A stretch of DNA of 64,000 nucleotides from Mimachlamys varia (GCA_947623455.1 OX392545.1:20558001-20622000); one strand, 5' to 3'; shown: positions 48,521 to 59,300, counted from the stretch's first letter. The notes: generated from the letters alone by a model not told the origin. Program-made: numbers and translations.

Positions 48521-48815
48521 TGGACGTTTTTTGAGTATGCTCATTAGTGGGTTTACTTGTGATTGACAATGATACTCGGTTCTCGTTTTGAGAACTTGAT
48601 GTTTACTTGGACGTGACGAAGATTAACATTGCGGGTGTCGTCAGAGAAGCAGAAGACGCTTACTTCTCCGGAACACCTGGTCTATTCTCTTGTACTTTAA
48701 AAGGGTCTCCATGTAAACCTTTCCTTTGTTCATTTTTTGCCACTGGTTTAATCGATGTTCAGTTCGGATTAGGATTTTGTTAACGCTTCGATATTTTCTA
48801 ATTTATTTGTATGAA
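48521..48815 (+). mobile_element. 3' untranslated tail of the RT element
   Basis: Follows the RT remnant without a gap: TTTTGAGAACTTGATGTTTA, GGGTGTCGTCAGAGAAGCAG, TTCTCCGGAACACCTGGTCT, TTTAATCGATGTTCAG and TTTTGTTAACGCTTCG. This defines the tail seen repeatedly elsewhere. Confidence 0.82.
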
Positions 48816-49339
48816 CTCTATATGAATACGTACGTGTAAAAATATATTTGCATATTTCAGCCACAGACGCATCCCTTAAAACATCTTATTTGAAACATTT
48901 CTTGATCTCCGCACCGTTCCGTAAACTTCTCTCTGCTGCGTCATGATCTGACAACATCCCATTGGAGGTAACGTTAAGGGAACCTCTTGCTTTAGCCAAT
49001 TAAATTACTACTTTGAGAATACTGTCTGTACATTTTTGAGGCGTCTTGTCTTGTCTCGTCTTTCCAAGTGATGTCTTCACAATCATGTCACGATCAGGAC
49101 AACACGAACATTTTTTAGGTCACAAAAACCGTTAATTTTATTTATTTTTTTTTAAATATTTTTCCGTACGTTGAGAAAAAAATATATATATAAACAGTGT
49201 TCAATCCTGACATATATTTTGTTTTCATTAATCACGACTTAAGTCTTGTCTTCACAATCAGGTCACGATCAGGACAACACGAACATGTTATTTATAGACA
49301 AAGTTTTATCAACAAGTCCTGTACAGTAGATAGCGTGTC
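48816..49339. other. Unassigned stretch
   Basis: A phrase around CAGGACAACACGAACAT occurs twice (near 49,095 and 49,270), each after TCACAATCA. Otherwise nothing recognised. Confidence 0.45.
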
Positions 49340-49414
49340 TTATTCATGACGTAACACACACACACATTTTAAATGTAGTAATCTATACAGTATGCCGAAA
49401 AAATGAATTAAACT

Positions 49415-49458
49415 GCACCTTACAGCTGTTTCGTCCTCCTAGGACCCTTCAGTGATGC
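49415..49458 (-). ncRNA. Type I hammerhead ribozyme with core mutation
   Basis: Minus strand: GCATCA, CTGAAGG (last core A changed to G), GTCCT-AGG-AGGAC, GAAA, ACAGCTGT, A, AGGTGC. Stem II, stem III and the GUA triplet are kept; the core change should reduce or abolish cleavage. Confidence 0.75.
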
Positions 49459-49517
49459 TAGGGGCCGAAAGGTGGGAATCCACATTTTCTAAACTATTGT
49501 GGAAGCAGAGGGGTCAG

Positions 49518-49753
49518 GGCCCAGTTGTTCAAAGGATGATTAGCTAAATCACTATTTAACGACATTTTTCAAACTTTAATCATTCTGTCAATGTACAAGG
49601 TAAAAGCTTCAAATTTTGTATGTAAATTGTCACTATTAGATATTTGATATTAGTAACGTTGTAACACAGTATATTGCTTTATGTCAAAATTACAGGATAA
49701 TTAATATTTACACTAATCACTGATTAAACTAATCACCTTTTGAACAACCGGGC
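49518..49753. mobile_element. MITE nested in a hammerhead repeat, with target duplication
   Basis: Begins GGCCCAGTTGTTCAAAGG and ends with the inverse of GGCCCGGTTGTTCAAAAGG. CAG at 49515-49517 and 49754-49756 is a 3-bp target-site duplication, and removing the insert restores the uninterrupted sequence seen in copies at 11.5 and 45.4 kb. Inner TGATTAG words are also inverted. A three-base duplication fits Harbinger-like elements, but the TWA preference is absent, so the superfamily is open. Confidence 0.82.
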
Positions 49754-50142
49754 CCAGGTGCGTAAAACCCCGTCAATTTAGGAATTTAGAAGTAAAATGG
49801 AGATTTCCGATGTTTTATGTGATAAGGTCTTTTCCCCATCTTATAAAGCTGTTGTATTTTGTATTCTGAATCTTGCTTTGTTGTAGACGCCTATTTATAC
49901 TAATCATCTTGAGTATGACAATGTACACATATATAGCATGAAGAGTACATTAGACTACACTAGTACATACGTCTGGTCTACAGAACTGCTGCGTCATCAT
50001 GACCTACTCTGTGATCGGTTAGTACGAAAAGGTCGGTATCGTATCATTCTCTCATGAGAACTACCGCATTACAGGTTATTTATGCCACTCGCGAATTTCG
50101 CCGTTTGCTACTTAGAACGGAGTATCTAATAAAATAAATAAA

Positions 50143-50500
50143 TAAAGAATACCGAAGCGTTAACAAAACCATAATCCGAACTCAAAATCGATTAAACCAG
50201 GGACAAAATACGAACAAAGGAGAGATTTACATGGGGACCCTTGTAAAAGTACAAGATAATAAGACAAGGTTTTCCGGAAGAGTAAGCGTCTTTTGCTGCA
50301 TCGACGACACCCGCCATGTAAATCTTGGTAACATCCAATTAAACTCCAAGTCCTCGAAATGACAACCGAGTCATTGTCAATCACAACAAGTAAGCTTACT
50401 AATGAACAAACTCAAAAACTTCCATCTTCATATCACACAAAGATTCAGAATATTTTTCAATGAGACAAAGATGGCGACCATAAAATATAATTTTAGCCAT
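50143..50500 (-). mobile_element. Retroelement 3' copy with RT C-terminal remnant
   Basis: Nearly complete tail in minus orientation (ACCGAAGCGTTAACAAAACC; TGCATCGACGACACCCGCCA). It is preceded on that strand by the C-terminal RT codons (TATGGTCGCCATCTTTGTCT). The minus-strand open frame at 50160-50384 is a translation of the tail. Confidence 0.82.
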
Positions 50501-50794
50501 GTCACATTTTCGCCATTGATGAGCAATTGCTATGAAGTACAGTAACTTGTGCTCGACTTAAATTCGCGTGTTTAATTTTCACCCAATATTAGATACGAAC
50601 AAACCCGTTATACAATGGTTGATGGCCTATCAATATAAAATGGCATTCCTAAATGTTTCAGTAGGTATTGTGTAGTATGGTTTTCTATAACACTGATTAT
50701 GTTATCTGGTAATTTTTAACAGTACATAAACTCTTTATGATATTCAGGATAATATAATTACAACCACTTAAAAATACTGGAAAAGAACAAAAAT

Positions 50795-50990
50795 AAAAAT
50801 TCAGCGAGTACGGAAGCACAAACACAATCATAATCCGCACTTCAGTTAACCTAAGGACAACATATGAACAAAGAAATATTTACAAGGAGACCTTTGAAAA
50901 AGAACAAAAGAATAAGACCAGGTGTTCCTGAAGAGCAAGCATCTTCCGCGTCATCGGCGAAACCTGTCATATAAATATTAGGAATAAGAT
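50795..50990 (-). mobile_element. Retroelement 3'-tail copy
   Basis: AGTACGGAAGCACAAACACA, GACCAGGTGTTCCTGAAGAG, CAAGCATCTTCCGCGTCATC; truncated before the RT part. Confidence 0.75.
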
Positions 50991-50999
50991 TCATCAGTT

Positions 51000-51115
51000 T
51001 GGTATGAATGATATATACTGAGATTGTTTCTTTGTACACAAACAGGAATTGAAAACTTAATTTGCGAGCTTTCGAAAACGTATGTTTCCTTTGTCAAGCA
51101 AAGAGTACAATAGCC
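51000..51115. repeat. Inverted partner of the segment at 32,310
   Basis: AATTTGCGAGCTTTCGAAAA and TTTCCTTTGTCAAGCAAAGA are the reverse complement of words downstream of Bsx. It abuts the retroelement tail at 50,795-50,990. Confidence 0.7.
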
Positions 51116-51439
51116 GAGTGTCGGTGTTCTGACCGCTGAAATCAGCTCACTACCCAACATAGGGCGAGTTGGAGAAGTCAGCTGTCAAAAACGTAGGGCG
51201 ACATTTCGTCCAAATGTACTCTAGTACTACAGGTAGACAGAGGGACGGGTAAGATGTTTACCCATTCCGCCCCTTATTGGGTACATATGGATTCTTTAAT
51301 CCAGTTGCCTCTTGCATTTGCGTTCGATTTCGAATATTGATTTTGAGTTTGGATACAGGTTTGTTGACTTTTCGGTATTCTCTAATTTTCTAAAAACAAT
51401 ATCCGAAATATACTTCGCGTGAGTAAGAGTATTGTTTAT

Positions 51440-51735
51440 CAGTATTAGTTTGAGGTTGAGTATGTTCATAAGTGTGATTACCTGTTGTGATTGAGAATGA
51501 TCACTCGGTTCCCACTTTGAGAACTTTACATTTGCTTAGTTGTGACGAAGATTTACATGGCGGATGCCGTCGATGAACCAGAAGAATCTTAAAATTCCAG
51601 AACACATGGTCTTATTCTTATTATCGTAAACCTAACAAGGGTCTTCATGTCATTCATATTTTGCCCCTAGGCTGATCGATTTTGAGTTTGGATTGTGGTT
51701 TTCTTGACGCTTCGGGTTTTTTTTTTAATCTGCCG
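51440..51735 (+). mobile_element. Retroelement 3'-tail copy
   Basis: CCCACTTTGAGAACTTTACA, TTACATGGCGGATGCCGTCG, then TTTTGAGTTTGGATTGTGGT and TTGACGCTTCGG in plus orientation. Confidence 0.8.
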
Positions 51736-52914
51736 CCTTCAAAGGATCCGCCGAACAACTTCAACAATCAAAACTTTATTACAAAATACCGCGCCAAACA
51801 TGGCGGTATATGACATAATCACTTTTTGCGTTGTCTTATTTTTGAGGGTTATACGATATAACCTAAAAAAATTAACATTGCGGGAATAGGGAAAATTAAA
51901 TTATAAAACAAGAAAGGAAATAATGCCAGAGCCATTAAGCCATATAATGTTTCCTTTAAGCAGTACGTTTACCTACTCGTTCTGGAATATTTAACAAGTT
52001 ATTCAAATTGAAGACACGCGGTATGTTAGTTTAAAACTAGTTAGTTCAATCGGGTTGTTGCGTCCAACTATATTTTTATATATGCAATTCATAACTCCAT
52101 AATTTCAGCACATCTTATTACTCTAAAACGCATAGCAAACGTTAGAAACCTACATAAATTGCCTACCATGATTATCCAATCATCAAAAACAAGCACATGA
52201 TTATATATATTTATCTCAAGATGATTATATCTGATAATTAAAATATCGGTACGTATTTATAGACGGATCATAACCCCGCGATAATAACGCGTTAATAAAT
52301 CTGATAAGTAAGTGGATTACCCGAGTACCGACTTATAAGTGGAGAGCTCAAGTATTCCTGAATGGCCATTGATATATTAAAATCTATTTAAGAATATATT
52401 ACGAACACCTGCATGAATACATTGTAAGCAAATCCATATTAAGAACACGTGCATGATCGGGAATGCTGAATATGATATTAGGTAAGATTATTGTTAATCG
52501 TCCCCTTTAACAGTCGCTTATCCGATAATCAGTTTGGAGTTAAGTGATTACTCGGTGGCTTTCACACTAATGTTCCTCCATACAAAACGTTGGTTCTCCT
52601 TGGCCTGTGTAGCAGCATGAGCAGCCTGGTTCCCGTTTCTAGAATAGTATACAGATATTGAAAAAATAGTAAAAAAAATGTGTTCTCTTGGATGACTATA
52701 CATATATTGAAAAAATAGTAAAAAAAAATGTGTTCTCTTGGATGACTGATTCGATAGTTTGAAACAAGGGGGAGATAAGCTAGGAGTAAAATAAAAAAGA
52801 GAAACTCTCTTTAGAATCTTAGCCAGGCTACAGCATGAGTAACGGTAGAGAAAACAACGGCTTTGTTTATTTGTGTTACTCTCCTGTGCATAAATTGTAG
52901 CACATATCTATTTT
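51736..52914. other. Unassigned stretch with a 50-bp duplication
   Basis: A direct duplication at 52648-52696 and 52697-52746 (ATTGAAAAAATAGT, ATGTGTTCTCTTGGATGAC) is the only clear structure. An AAGGGGGAGATAAG word lies near 52,767. Confidence 0.5.
52648..52746. repeat. Two-copy 49/50-bp tandem duplication
   Basis: Both units run from TATACA-ATATTG to TCTCTTGGATGAC and differ by one substitution and one A in a homopolymer: a recent duplication. Confidence 0.9.
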
Positions 52915-53025
52915 TAATTTTACAAGAATCTCCATGCAAATCATGCATTTTTTTATATATTGCCCCTAGTCTTACCGATTATGAGTTCGTATGATTTGGT
53001 GACGCTTTGGTATACTCTACTTTTT
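52915..53025 (+). mobile_element. Retroelement terminal fragment
   Basis: ACAAGAATCTCCATGCAAAT, ATTGCCCCTAGTCTTACCGA, GGTGACGCTTTGGTATAC. It meets the opposite-strand RT fragment at 53046 about 20 bp later. Confidence 0.7.
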
Positions 53026-53045
53026 CAACACACATACGGTGTGTG

Positions 53046-53315
53046 TTACGTCAGCTTCATATCACACAAGGATATAGAATATTTCTCGACGAAATGAAGA
53101 TGACGACCATAAAGTTTGCAAATAGTCTTCATCAACCTCTCGAATCCCTGTGCCGTTAGTTTGTTTGTCAGCATCTGACATCTGTCACGAAAATCTCGAT
53201 ATTCAGAGCAAGCCGTGGAATAACGAATCACCTGCGACATGAAAAACACCATAGGATGGAGAAGCAGGGATGTTACTATCAAGAAAAACACGAGTTACTC
53301 GTCTCAAAGAAATAG
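53046..53315 (-). pseudogene. Reverse transcriptase C-terminal fragment (same family, broken)
   Basis: The minus strand encodes MSQVIRYSTACSEYRDF, then RDRCQMLTNKLTAQGFERLM and YGRHLHFVEKYSISLCDMK, the C-terminal region typical of this RT family and colinear with the remnant at 48.3-48.5 kb. Upstream codons (LDSNIPASPSYGVF) are in another frame, showing a frameshift just before MSQV. No catalytic part is present, so it is a truncated dead copy. Confidence 0.8.
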
Positions 53316-54470
53316 TTATGATATTAGATTAAAGAGCTGCTAGACAGTCACATGTAAAACTTACTGGGCCATAGTCATGTTCACACACGTAATTACTGCA
53401 TTATGAAGAAAACATGTTTAAATAAACGGAAATGAAAATAAAACTGATCTTAGATAAATATTTCAGGAAAAGCTGTTTCCGCACATTAATATCTCAAATA
53501 GAACACGTTTTGTTAGTTGTTTATTTTAGCTCCTGCAAACAGTTTAGACTTTAAAATTGTTACTTAAATATTTATTTGAAATTTATAATTGGCAAATGCT
53601 TGATGGTTCACATTTTCACATAATGACGCTAATGGGTGCTGAAACACTGAAGTTTCTATTCAAGCTTAACCCCAAGTTAGAGAAATATTTACAGTTTGTA
53701 CTAGAATTACATTGGTTACAGTGTAAACTAAACACGAGCAAAGCCACAGCAGTGTTGTATAGAATTCGACACAAAAGCCGGGCGGATTAATCCGGCTCTA
53801 GAAGTGCCTGGAGCTGTACGTCTGATTTAGCCGTCATACTTATGGCCGTGGTAGAGTCAAGCGGTCAATCTCGCCGGAGTGGACAGAAGAGGCCCTCAAC
53901 TACCTAAACAAGGAACCCATTACACTCGTCACGCGGTCACTTGTGTGACCGGTTATCCTCTTGAGCTTCGAGTGTTTTACAAAGGTTTTACTTTCGATAT
54001 AATGAATGGAACATGGCGCCTCGTATTTCCTCTTGACCACTAGGTGACGTCCGATTTTACCCCGTCATGTACTATCACTCATGTGTTTTTTAAGGATTTT
54101 TATAATTGAATGTTTTATTTTGATTTATTTAATGATTTTCCTTACTATATCTATTTTTTTAAAGATTGTTTTCTTTATTTTGAATTCTTTTGTTTCTCTT
54201 TACTGATTTACAATTGTTTTAACTCCCTACATAATCAATGGAACATGGCGCCTCATATTTCCTCCTCACCACTAGGTAACGTCCGATACCAACCCGTCAT
54301 GTACTATCAATCATGCTTTTTTAAAACATTTTTAAATTTAATTTAATGCTTTTTATTTTAATTTATCCAGTTATATATGTATTTTTTCATTACTAAATTA
54401 AGCCCAAGACTAGGATGAATTTCGAACCAACCTATACGCAACGCATACACTAAAGTTAAATATGTACTTT
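53316..54470. repeat. Unclassified stretch with a 226-bp-spaced duplication
   Basis: AATGGAACATGGCGCCTCGT near 54,003 and AATGGAACATGGCGCCTCAT near 54,236 start two units that share CCACTAGGTRACGTCCGAT and CCCGTCATGTACTATCA. The less AT-rich sequence at 53,780-53,990 may belong to an element I cannot name. Confidence 0.55.
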
Positions 54471-55080
54471 TATGTAACAATTCAATAAATCAAAATAATA
54501 TCACAATTTAATAAGTAATCAACATTATAATTTATTGAAATGAAATAAACAATAAAGCAATTCAGTAATGTTGACATTATACCAATTCATTAAAATAAAC
54601 AATATGACAATTTAACAAAGTTTACAAGATGATTATTCAATAAATTAAAAATATAACAATTCAATAAAGTTTAAAACATATAACAATTCAATAAAGTAAA
54701 ACATTTAACAATTCAATAAAATAAAACAATATAACATTGCAATAAAGTCAACAATTCAACAATTCGTTAAAATAAACAATTCAATAACGTTTACAGTTCA
54801 ACAATTCAATAAAATAACATAACAATTCAATAAAGTAAACAATTCAACAGCTTAATTAAGTCAATAATATATAAATTTAATAACAGTAAACAGTTCAACA
54901 GTTTAATTAAGTCAATAATATATAAATTAAATAACAGTAAACAGTTTAACAATTCAATAAAGTAAACAATTCAATAATTTAAAAGTAAACAATTCAACAA
55001 AATAAAGCAACATAAACATTCAATAAAGTAAACAATTTAACAATTCAATAACGTAAACAATGCGATATTTCAGCGTAGTA
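54470..55080. repeat. Degenerate AT-rich tandem array
   Basis: AACAATTCAATAAAGTAAAC-type words recur about every 20-40 bp over 600 bp. Confidence 0.75.
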
Positions 55081-55309
55081 ATCAATATGATAATTCATTA
55101 TATAAAATAACCACAAGATATAAAGTAGTCGACCAAATGAATAATAGATATAAAGTAAACAACACGATAATTTAATATCGTAAATAACATAACAAGCACA
55201 TTCAGAGTAAACAAAATAATTAGTCAATATATTGAATACAACAAGACCATACTTATTCAATAAGCAAACAATATGATAATTAAATACAGAAAAGGACATT
55301 ATGACTCAC

Positions 55310-55495
55310 TAGGTTGGCCAGGTAGCGCAGTGAATACCGCACTTGCCTTTCACCAAAGCGGCCAGGGTTCGATTCGGACGTGAAAAGGTATGGGTTTACC
55401 TGCCCGACAACGTGGATTTTTCTTCGAGTACTTCGGCTTCCGCCCAAAAAAACAATATCAACTCGCAAGTTAGCACACGGGCAAATATACACTTA
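55310..55495 (+). mobile_element. tRNA-derived SINE
   Basis: Near-fitting A box (TAGCGCAGTGA) and perfect B box (GTTCGATTC) about 45 bp apart, like a standard short-arm tRNA head. The body has GGATTTTTCTTCGAGTACTT followed by CGGCTTCCGCCC, the same domain as the 5.8-kb SINE, and the tail is AAGTTAGCACACGGGC. Confidence 0.78.
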
Positions 55496-55778
55496 TTGGT
55501 ACAAGTTATATAGTTTATTTCATAATTGTTATATGATAAATAACTTCAACAACATGACCACTCAAATGAGTAACCAACATGATAATGATATATAATTTAA
55601 TCTTGTTTGAAACAAGCATTTCCATTGGCTTAAACATTATATTAACAGCCCATAACGTTAAAAATAACGTCGCCGTTTAAAATGTCGCTTTTGATTGGCT
55701 GATGCAGCAGCGTAATAATTTGTAAGATAAAAGAATCCATCAAAAAAGTTATTTTTTGCAGGGTATAAATTAAATTAT

Positions 55779-55932
55779 AAGGATTAACTTGAATCTATCT
55801 TTTATGTTATGGGTTTATAGCACAAAAAAACGGAGTGTACTCTAATCATAAACCGCTTCGCGGTTTATTTACAGTACATTCCGGTAGTGTGTTATACCCT
55901 CATAACATGAAAAATGATTTAAGTTAATCCTT
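55779..55932. mobile_element. Foldback (MITE-like) element with perfect central hairpin
   Basis: Arms begin and end with AAGGATTAACTT and its inverse and pair along almost all 154 bp (TATGTTATG, GTGTACT/AGTACAT). The centre is AAACCGCTTCGCGGTTT (55850-55866). Confidence 0.78.
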
Positions 55933-56689
55933 AAAAAGTTAACAAATGTAGTAATTAGATATAGTTAAAAACATGATACTAGTATTTTTTTTTCACTTTG
56001 TAATCAACAACATGATAATTTAATAAGAAAATAATACAATCATTTAACAATATATTTCTGACTGTAGGCTATGCGGGGTGGGGTTGAAATAAACCGACCT
56101 ATTTGTTTTTCATATCAATTTAAGGTGGTGTCGATTTTGTTATGAAAACCTGCAATAGTTGCATTCGGAAATGGGTGTTAAGTTTTAGGATAAGTTTTAG
56201 GATTTTCTACTGTCTTCTGAGAAAGGAAATTCACTCCAAACGAGAAGGGAAAGCTGTGGATGACGCAAAAGCATACCCACAATATTCCTGCCCATCCTCA
56301 TTCGATTTATATCAATAAGACAGGTGCTACTGAAAAAAATCCTACTTGTACAATTTATACTACAGAGACAATCATATGATGTCATAGAGACGTCATTTAT
56401 TTACGACGTCATTAAAGTGTTATTGCACATGTGTAATACTAAACTAATGACATGACCACATAACATGACTGAACGTGTCAGTTATGTGTTAACATTAAAA
56501 ATAACTTAATGAGTAAAACAAAACCATGATAATGCAATCGAAAGAAGCCATAATTCAATATGATAGGTAAATGACTTTGGTATATGGTAACTTTTTATAG
56601 TCAACAACGTGAAAATGCAATTATTCAACTAAACGATATAATCACTATATAATCAACAATAATGTCCTTTGATATTGTACACAGTGATT

Positions 56690-57230
56690 CAATACTGTGA
56701 GCAAGATGAAAATTAGATACTGTTAACAACATAGCAATTCGATAATGTTAATAAGATAGCAAATCGATAATGTTAATAAGATAACGATTCAATACTGTGA
56801 ACAAAATAGCGGTTCAATACTGTGAACAAGATGACAATCGAATACTTGAAACAAGTTGACAATTGAAAGATGTAAACAATATTGCAATTCAATGCTGTAA
56901 ACGATTGCAATTCAATGATGTTTTCAAGATTGAAATGTAATGCTGTTAGCATGATTGAAATTCAATGCTGTTAGCAAGATTGAAATTCAAAGCTGTAAGC
57001 AAGATTGAAATTCAATGACGTTAGCTAGTTTGATATTCAATGATGTAAGCAAGATTGTTTTTAAATGCTGTAAGTAAGGTTGAAATACATTGCGTTAGCA
57101 AAATTGAAATTAAATGCTGTTAGCAAGATCGAAATGCAATGTTGTAAACATTATTGAAATTTAATGATGTTAGCAAGATGCCAATTTAATACGATGACAA
57201 ATAAGACAATTCAATGCTGTAAATTCAAAA
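56690..57230. repeat. 25-bp-type degenerate tandem array
   Basis: AAGATTGAAATTCAATGCTG with TTAGC recurs over 500 bp; the 5' part is shorter-unit and diverged. Confidence 0.8.
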
Positions 57231-57419
57231 AGCAATGGAATACTGTGAATAATGGTAATTCATTTAATAAATGTGAATATTTTAGAAATGGCATATTCAA
57301 TACTCTACACAAGATGGTTTTGTTTGGCATTAATGTATGTTTATTTATTTATTTAGTTTTACAAATGCAAACAAAAGTAAGTTGTGTAATACAAATAATG
57401 TCACTATTGTTATCATGTA

Positions 57420-57990
57420 TTACAGTCCCGGCTCGATTCGATCAGAAGGCTGTAGTGACTCTATAACAATCATTATGACGTCCATATACATATAAGTGCT
57501 GATAACATTATCACTTGTCAGCGCTAAGCGAGGGATCATTTTGGAGCTAGTTACGGGCTGAAAGAGCTGCAGAGATGGTGTTCCCATGGGCATCAAAGAT
57601 TTGCAGCAAAATCGCCAATTAATTAAAGAGACTGAGGCAGTCATAGACCCTGTCACTGATGGCGGTGTCTGCGCATTTATACAATAGCTTGTTATCAAAC
57701 CCTGGCGGAGTAGAGGAGAAGGCGTGAAATGTCAAATTATAATCCGAATGTGTTAGTAATGGTTTTAGTCCTACCATACTGCCAACTAATTGACGCTGTG
57801 CGTGCGATTTATTGTACAAATGGTTCATTCGATCCCTATTTGTGCATTTTATCAATTTGTAAGAGATGAATGGACGATAGCTGCGTTAAACACGATGCCG
57901 TAAGCAGAGCAATTAGCACGGATACCGAATACTAACATAATAACTGAGAGTTGCAGCATCTACAGACTCGACAGCTTCAGCTCTCCTAGG
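57420..57990. promoter_or_regulatory. Unique, balanced-composition block; possible distal conserved element
   Basis: This stretch about 25 kb downstream of Bsx lacks repeats and differs in composition from the surrounding AT-rich tandem arrays. Two overlapping minus-strand frames (92 and 78 codons) show no family features. A non-coding conserved element is one explanation; an unrecognised exon is another. Confidence 0.22.
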
Positions 57991-58432
57991 TAAACACTGG
58001 TACGCTACCCTATCGAACTTTACTACCGATTTCGTAATTAACCTAACAACTGGAATATAATTTTATATAAGCATATTAATTAAGCCAGCAATGTTACGTG
58101 TAGTTCTGATTTTACTCGCCACTGTGCGCAGCGTTAAGCTGACTGAGTTACAAATGTACGCTGCCTGGGAAATACCTTTGTATTAATCATGTTTCGTGCA
58201 CCACTTTTGAGTTTTAGAAAACTCAGTTTCCAAACTGAGCATGAGCGATACCCTTAGTTGTAATAAAAAAATTGAAAACAGTATTGAAATTGAAATTAAT
58301 GTGTATGATTATACAGAAAAACAAAGTGGTTCCTGTTGACAAAATAGAGGTGACGTTTCGCAGCAGTCTATTTTAAATGAAATGTTCAAACATAGTGGTG
58401 TTACTGCTATGGTAATATTATCTTTGAAGGTG

Positions 58433-58706
58433 TACTGTAAAAGCAAATATTTTCGCACGTGGAATTTTTCGTTAAGTCAGTCTCCAAACTGTTCGAAATG
58501 TGGAAATGTTCGCGCTGTCAGTCACGCTGTTTTGTTAACACTTCGGTATTCCCTTATTTAAATTCACAGTGATCCCATAATATTTTTTTACATTGTAGAG
58601 TATGAGTGGTGGGAAGTATGATCGTGTGTGTTTTTTATTTGCGGAAATTCAATGCCAGGGAATTAAGCGAAAATGTCCACACCGCGAAAAATTCCATTTT
58701 ACAGTA
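58433..58706. mobile_element. Foldback (MITE-like) element, 274 bp
   Basis: Termini TACTGTAAAAGCAAATATTT and the inverse of AAAATTCCATTTTACAGTA; inner TGGAATTTTTCG and CGAAAAATTCCA are also inverted. Relative at 44,934-45,180. Confidence 0.75.
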
Positions 58707-58994
58707 TTCTATAATCAAATATTTATACAAGGAAGGGATTTGCTGAATTTTCCTTATATTGTTGCTAGCCTACAAACTATTAAATAATTGTTTTCTTCTA
58801 TAGAAATGTTTCTTTCCCGCATTTCCTTTACTGTATAAAAGGGCCTAAGAACTCGTTACAGTTCTGATAATTGTAGACTGAGCAGGGTTGTCGATATCTA
58901 TTGTCGATACAAATGATCCCTTAATTAGAGTTGGTCGAAAAACACTCGATATCGAAAAAACGACCCCACTAATCTTTCTTTCAAAAACATCCAA

Positions 58995-59300
58995 TATGGA
59001 GAAAAATAATTAGAGAATACTGAAGCGTCAACAAAACCATTATTCGAACTCAAAATCTAATAAAGTTGAATGGAACGAAAAGAAAAAATTACATGGCGAC
59101 CCCTACAAAAGTACAAGATAATAAGACCCGGCGTTCCGGAAGAATAAGCGTTTTCTGCGTAATCGACGACATCCGCCATGTAAATCTTTGTCACATTCAA
59201 GTAAACACTAAATCCTAAAAATGAGAACCGAGTCATCATTGTCAATCACAACAAGTATGCACACCAATAAGGAAACTTAAAAACGTCAAAGATACAAACT
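58995..59300 (-). mobile_element. Retroelement 3'-tail copy
   Basis: TGAAGCGTCAACAAAACCAT, GGCGTTCCGGAAGAATAAGC, ACGACATCCGCCATGTAAAT in minus orientation. A minus-strand open frame at 59057-59245 is part of the tail. Confidence 0.8.

Larger units (their letters stand above)
49340..49800 (-). mobile_element. Hammerhead-ribozyme repeat, copy 5, split by a MITE
   Basis: ACGTAACACACACACA, the hammerhead (49415-49458) and GGAAGCAGAGGGGTCAG are followed by an inserted foldback (49518-49753). The repeat then resumes with GTGCGTAAAACCCC and GGAATTTAGAAGTAAAATGG. Confidence 0.8.

Noticed and set aside
47998..48569. Minus-strand open frames of 84 and 109 codons
   Set aside because: They are antisense shadows of the reverse-transcriptase remnant on the plus strand.
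50160..51039. Short similar open frames in several retroelement tails (also 59057-59245, with words like SSGTPGLI)
   Set aside because: They lie downstream of the RT C-terminal codons in the tail region and are broken in other copies; more likely UTR frames than a second protein, though a full-length element could change this view.
53557..53790. 77-codon frame upstream of the 54-kb duplication
   Set aside because: No family resemblance, and the following less AT-rich sequence has stops in all frames I followed; left unassigned.
57420..57698. 92-codon minus-strand frame as a conserved protein exon
   Set aside because: No recognisable motif or clear splice sites; kept only as a composition-based block.
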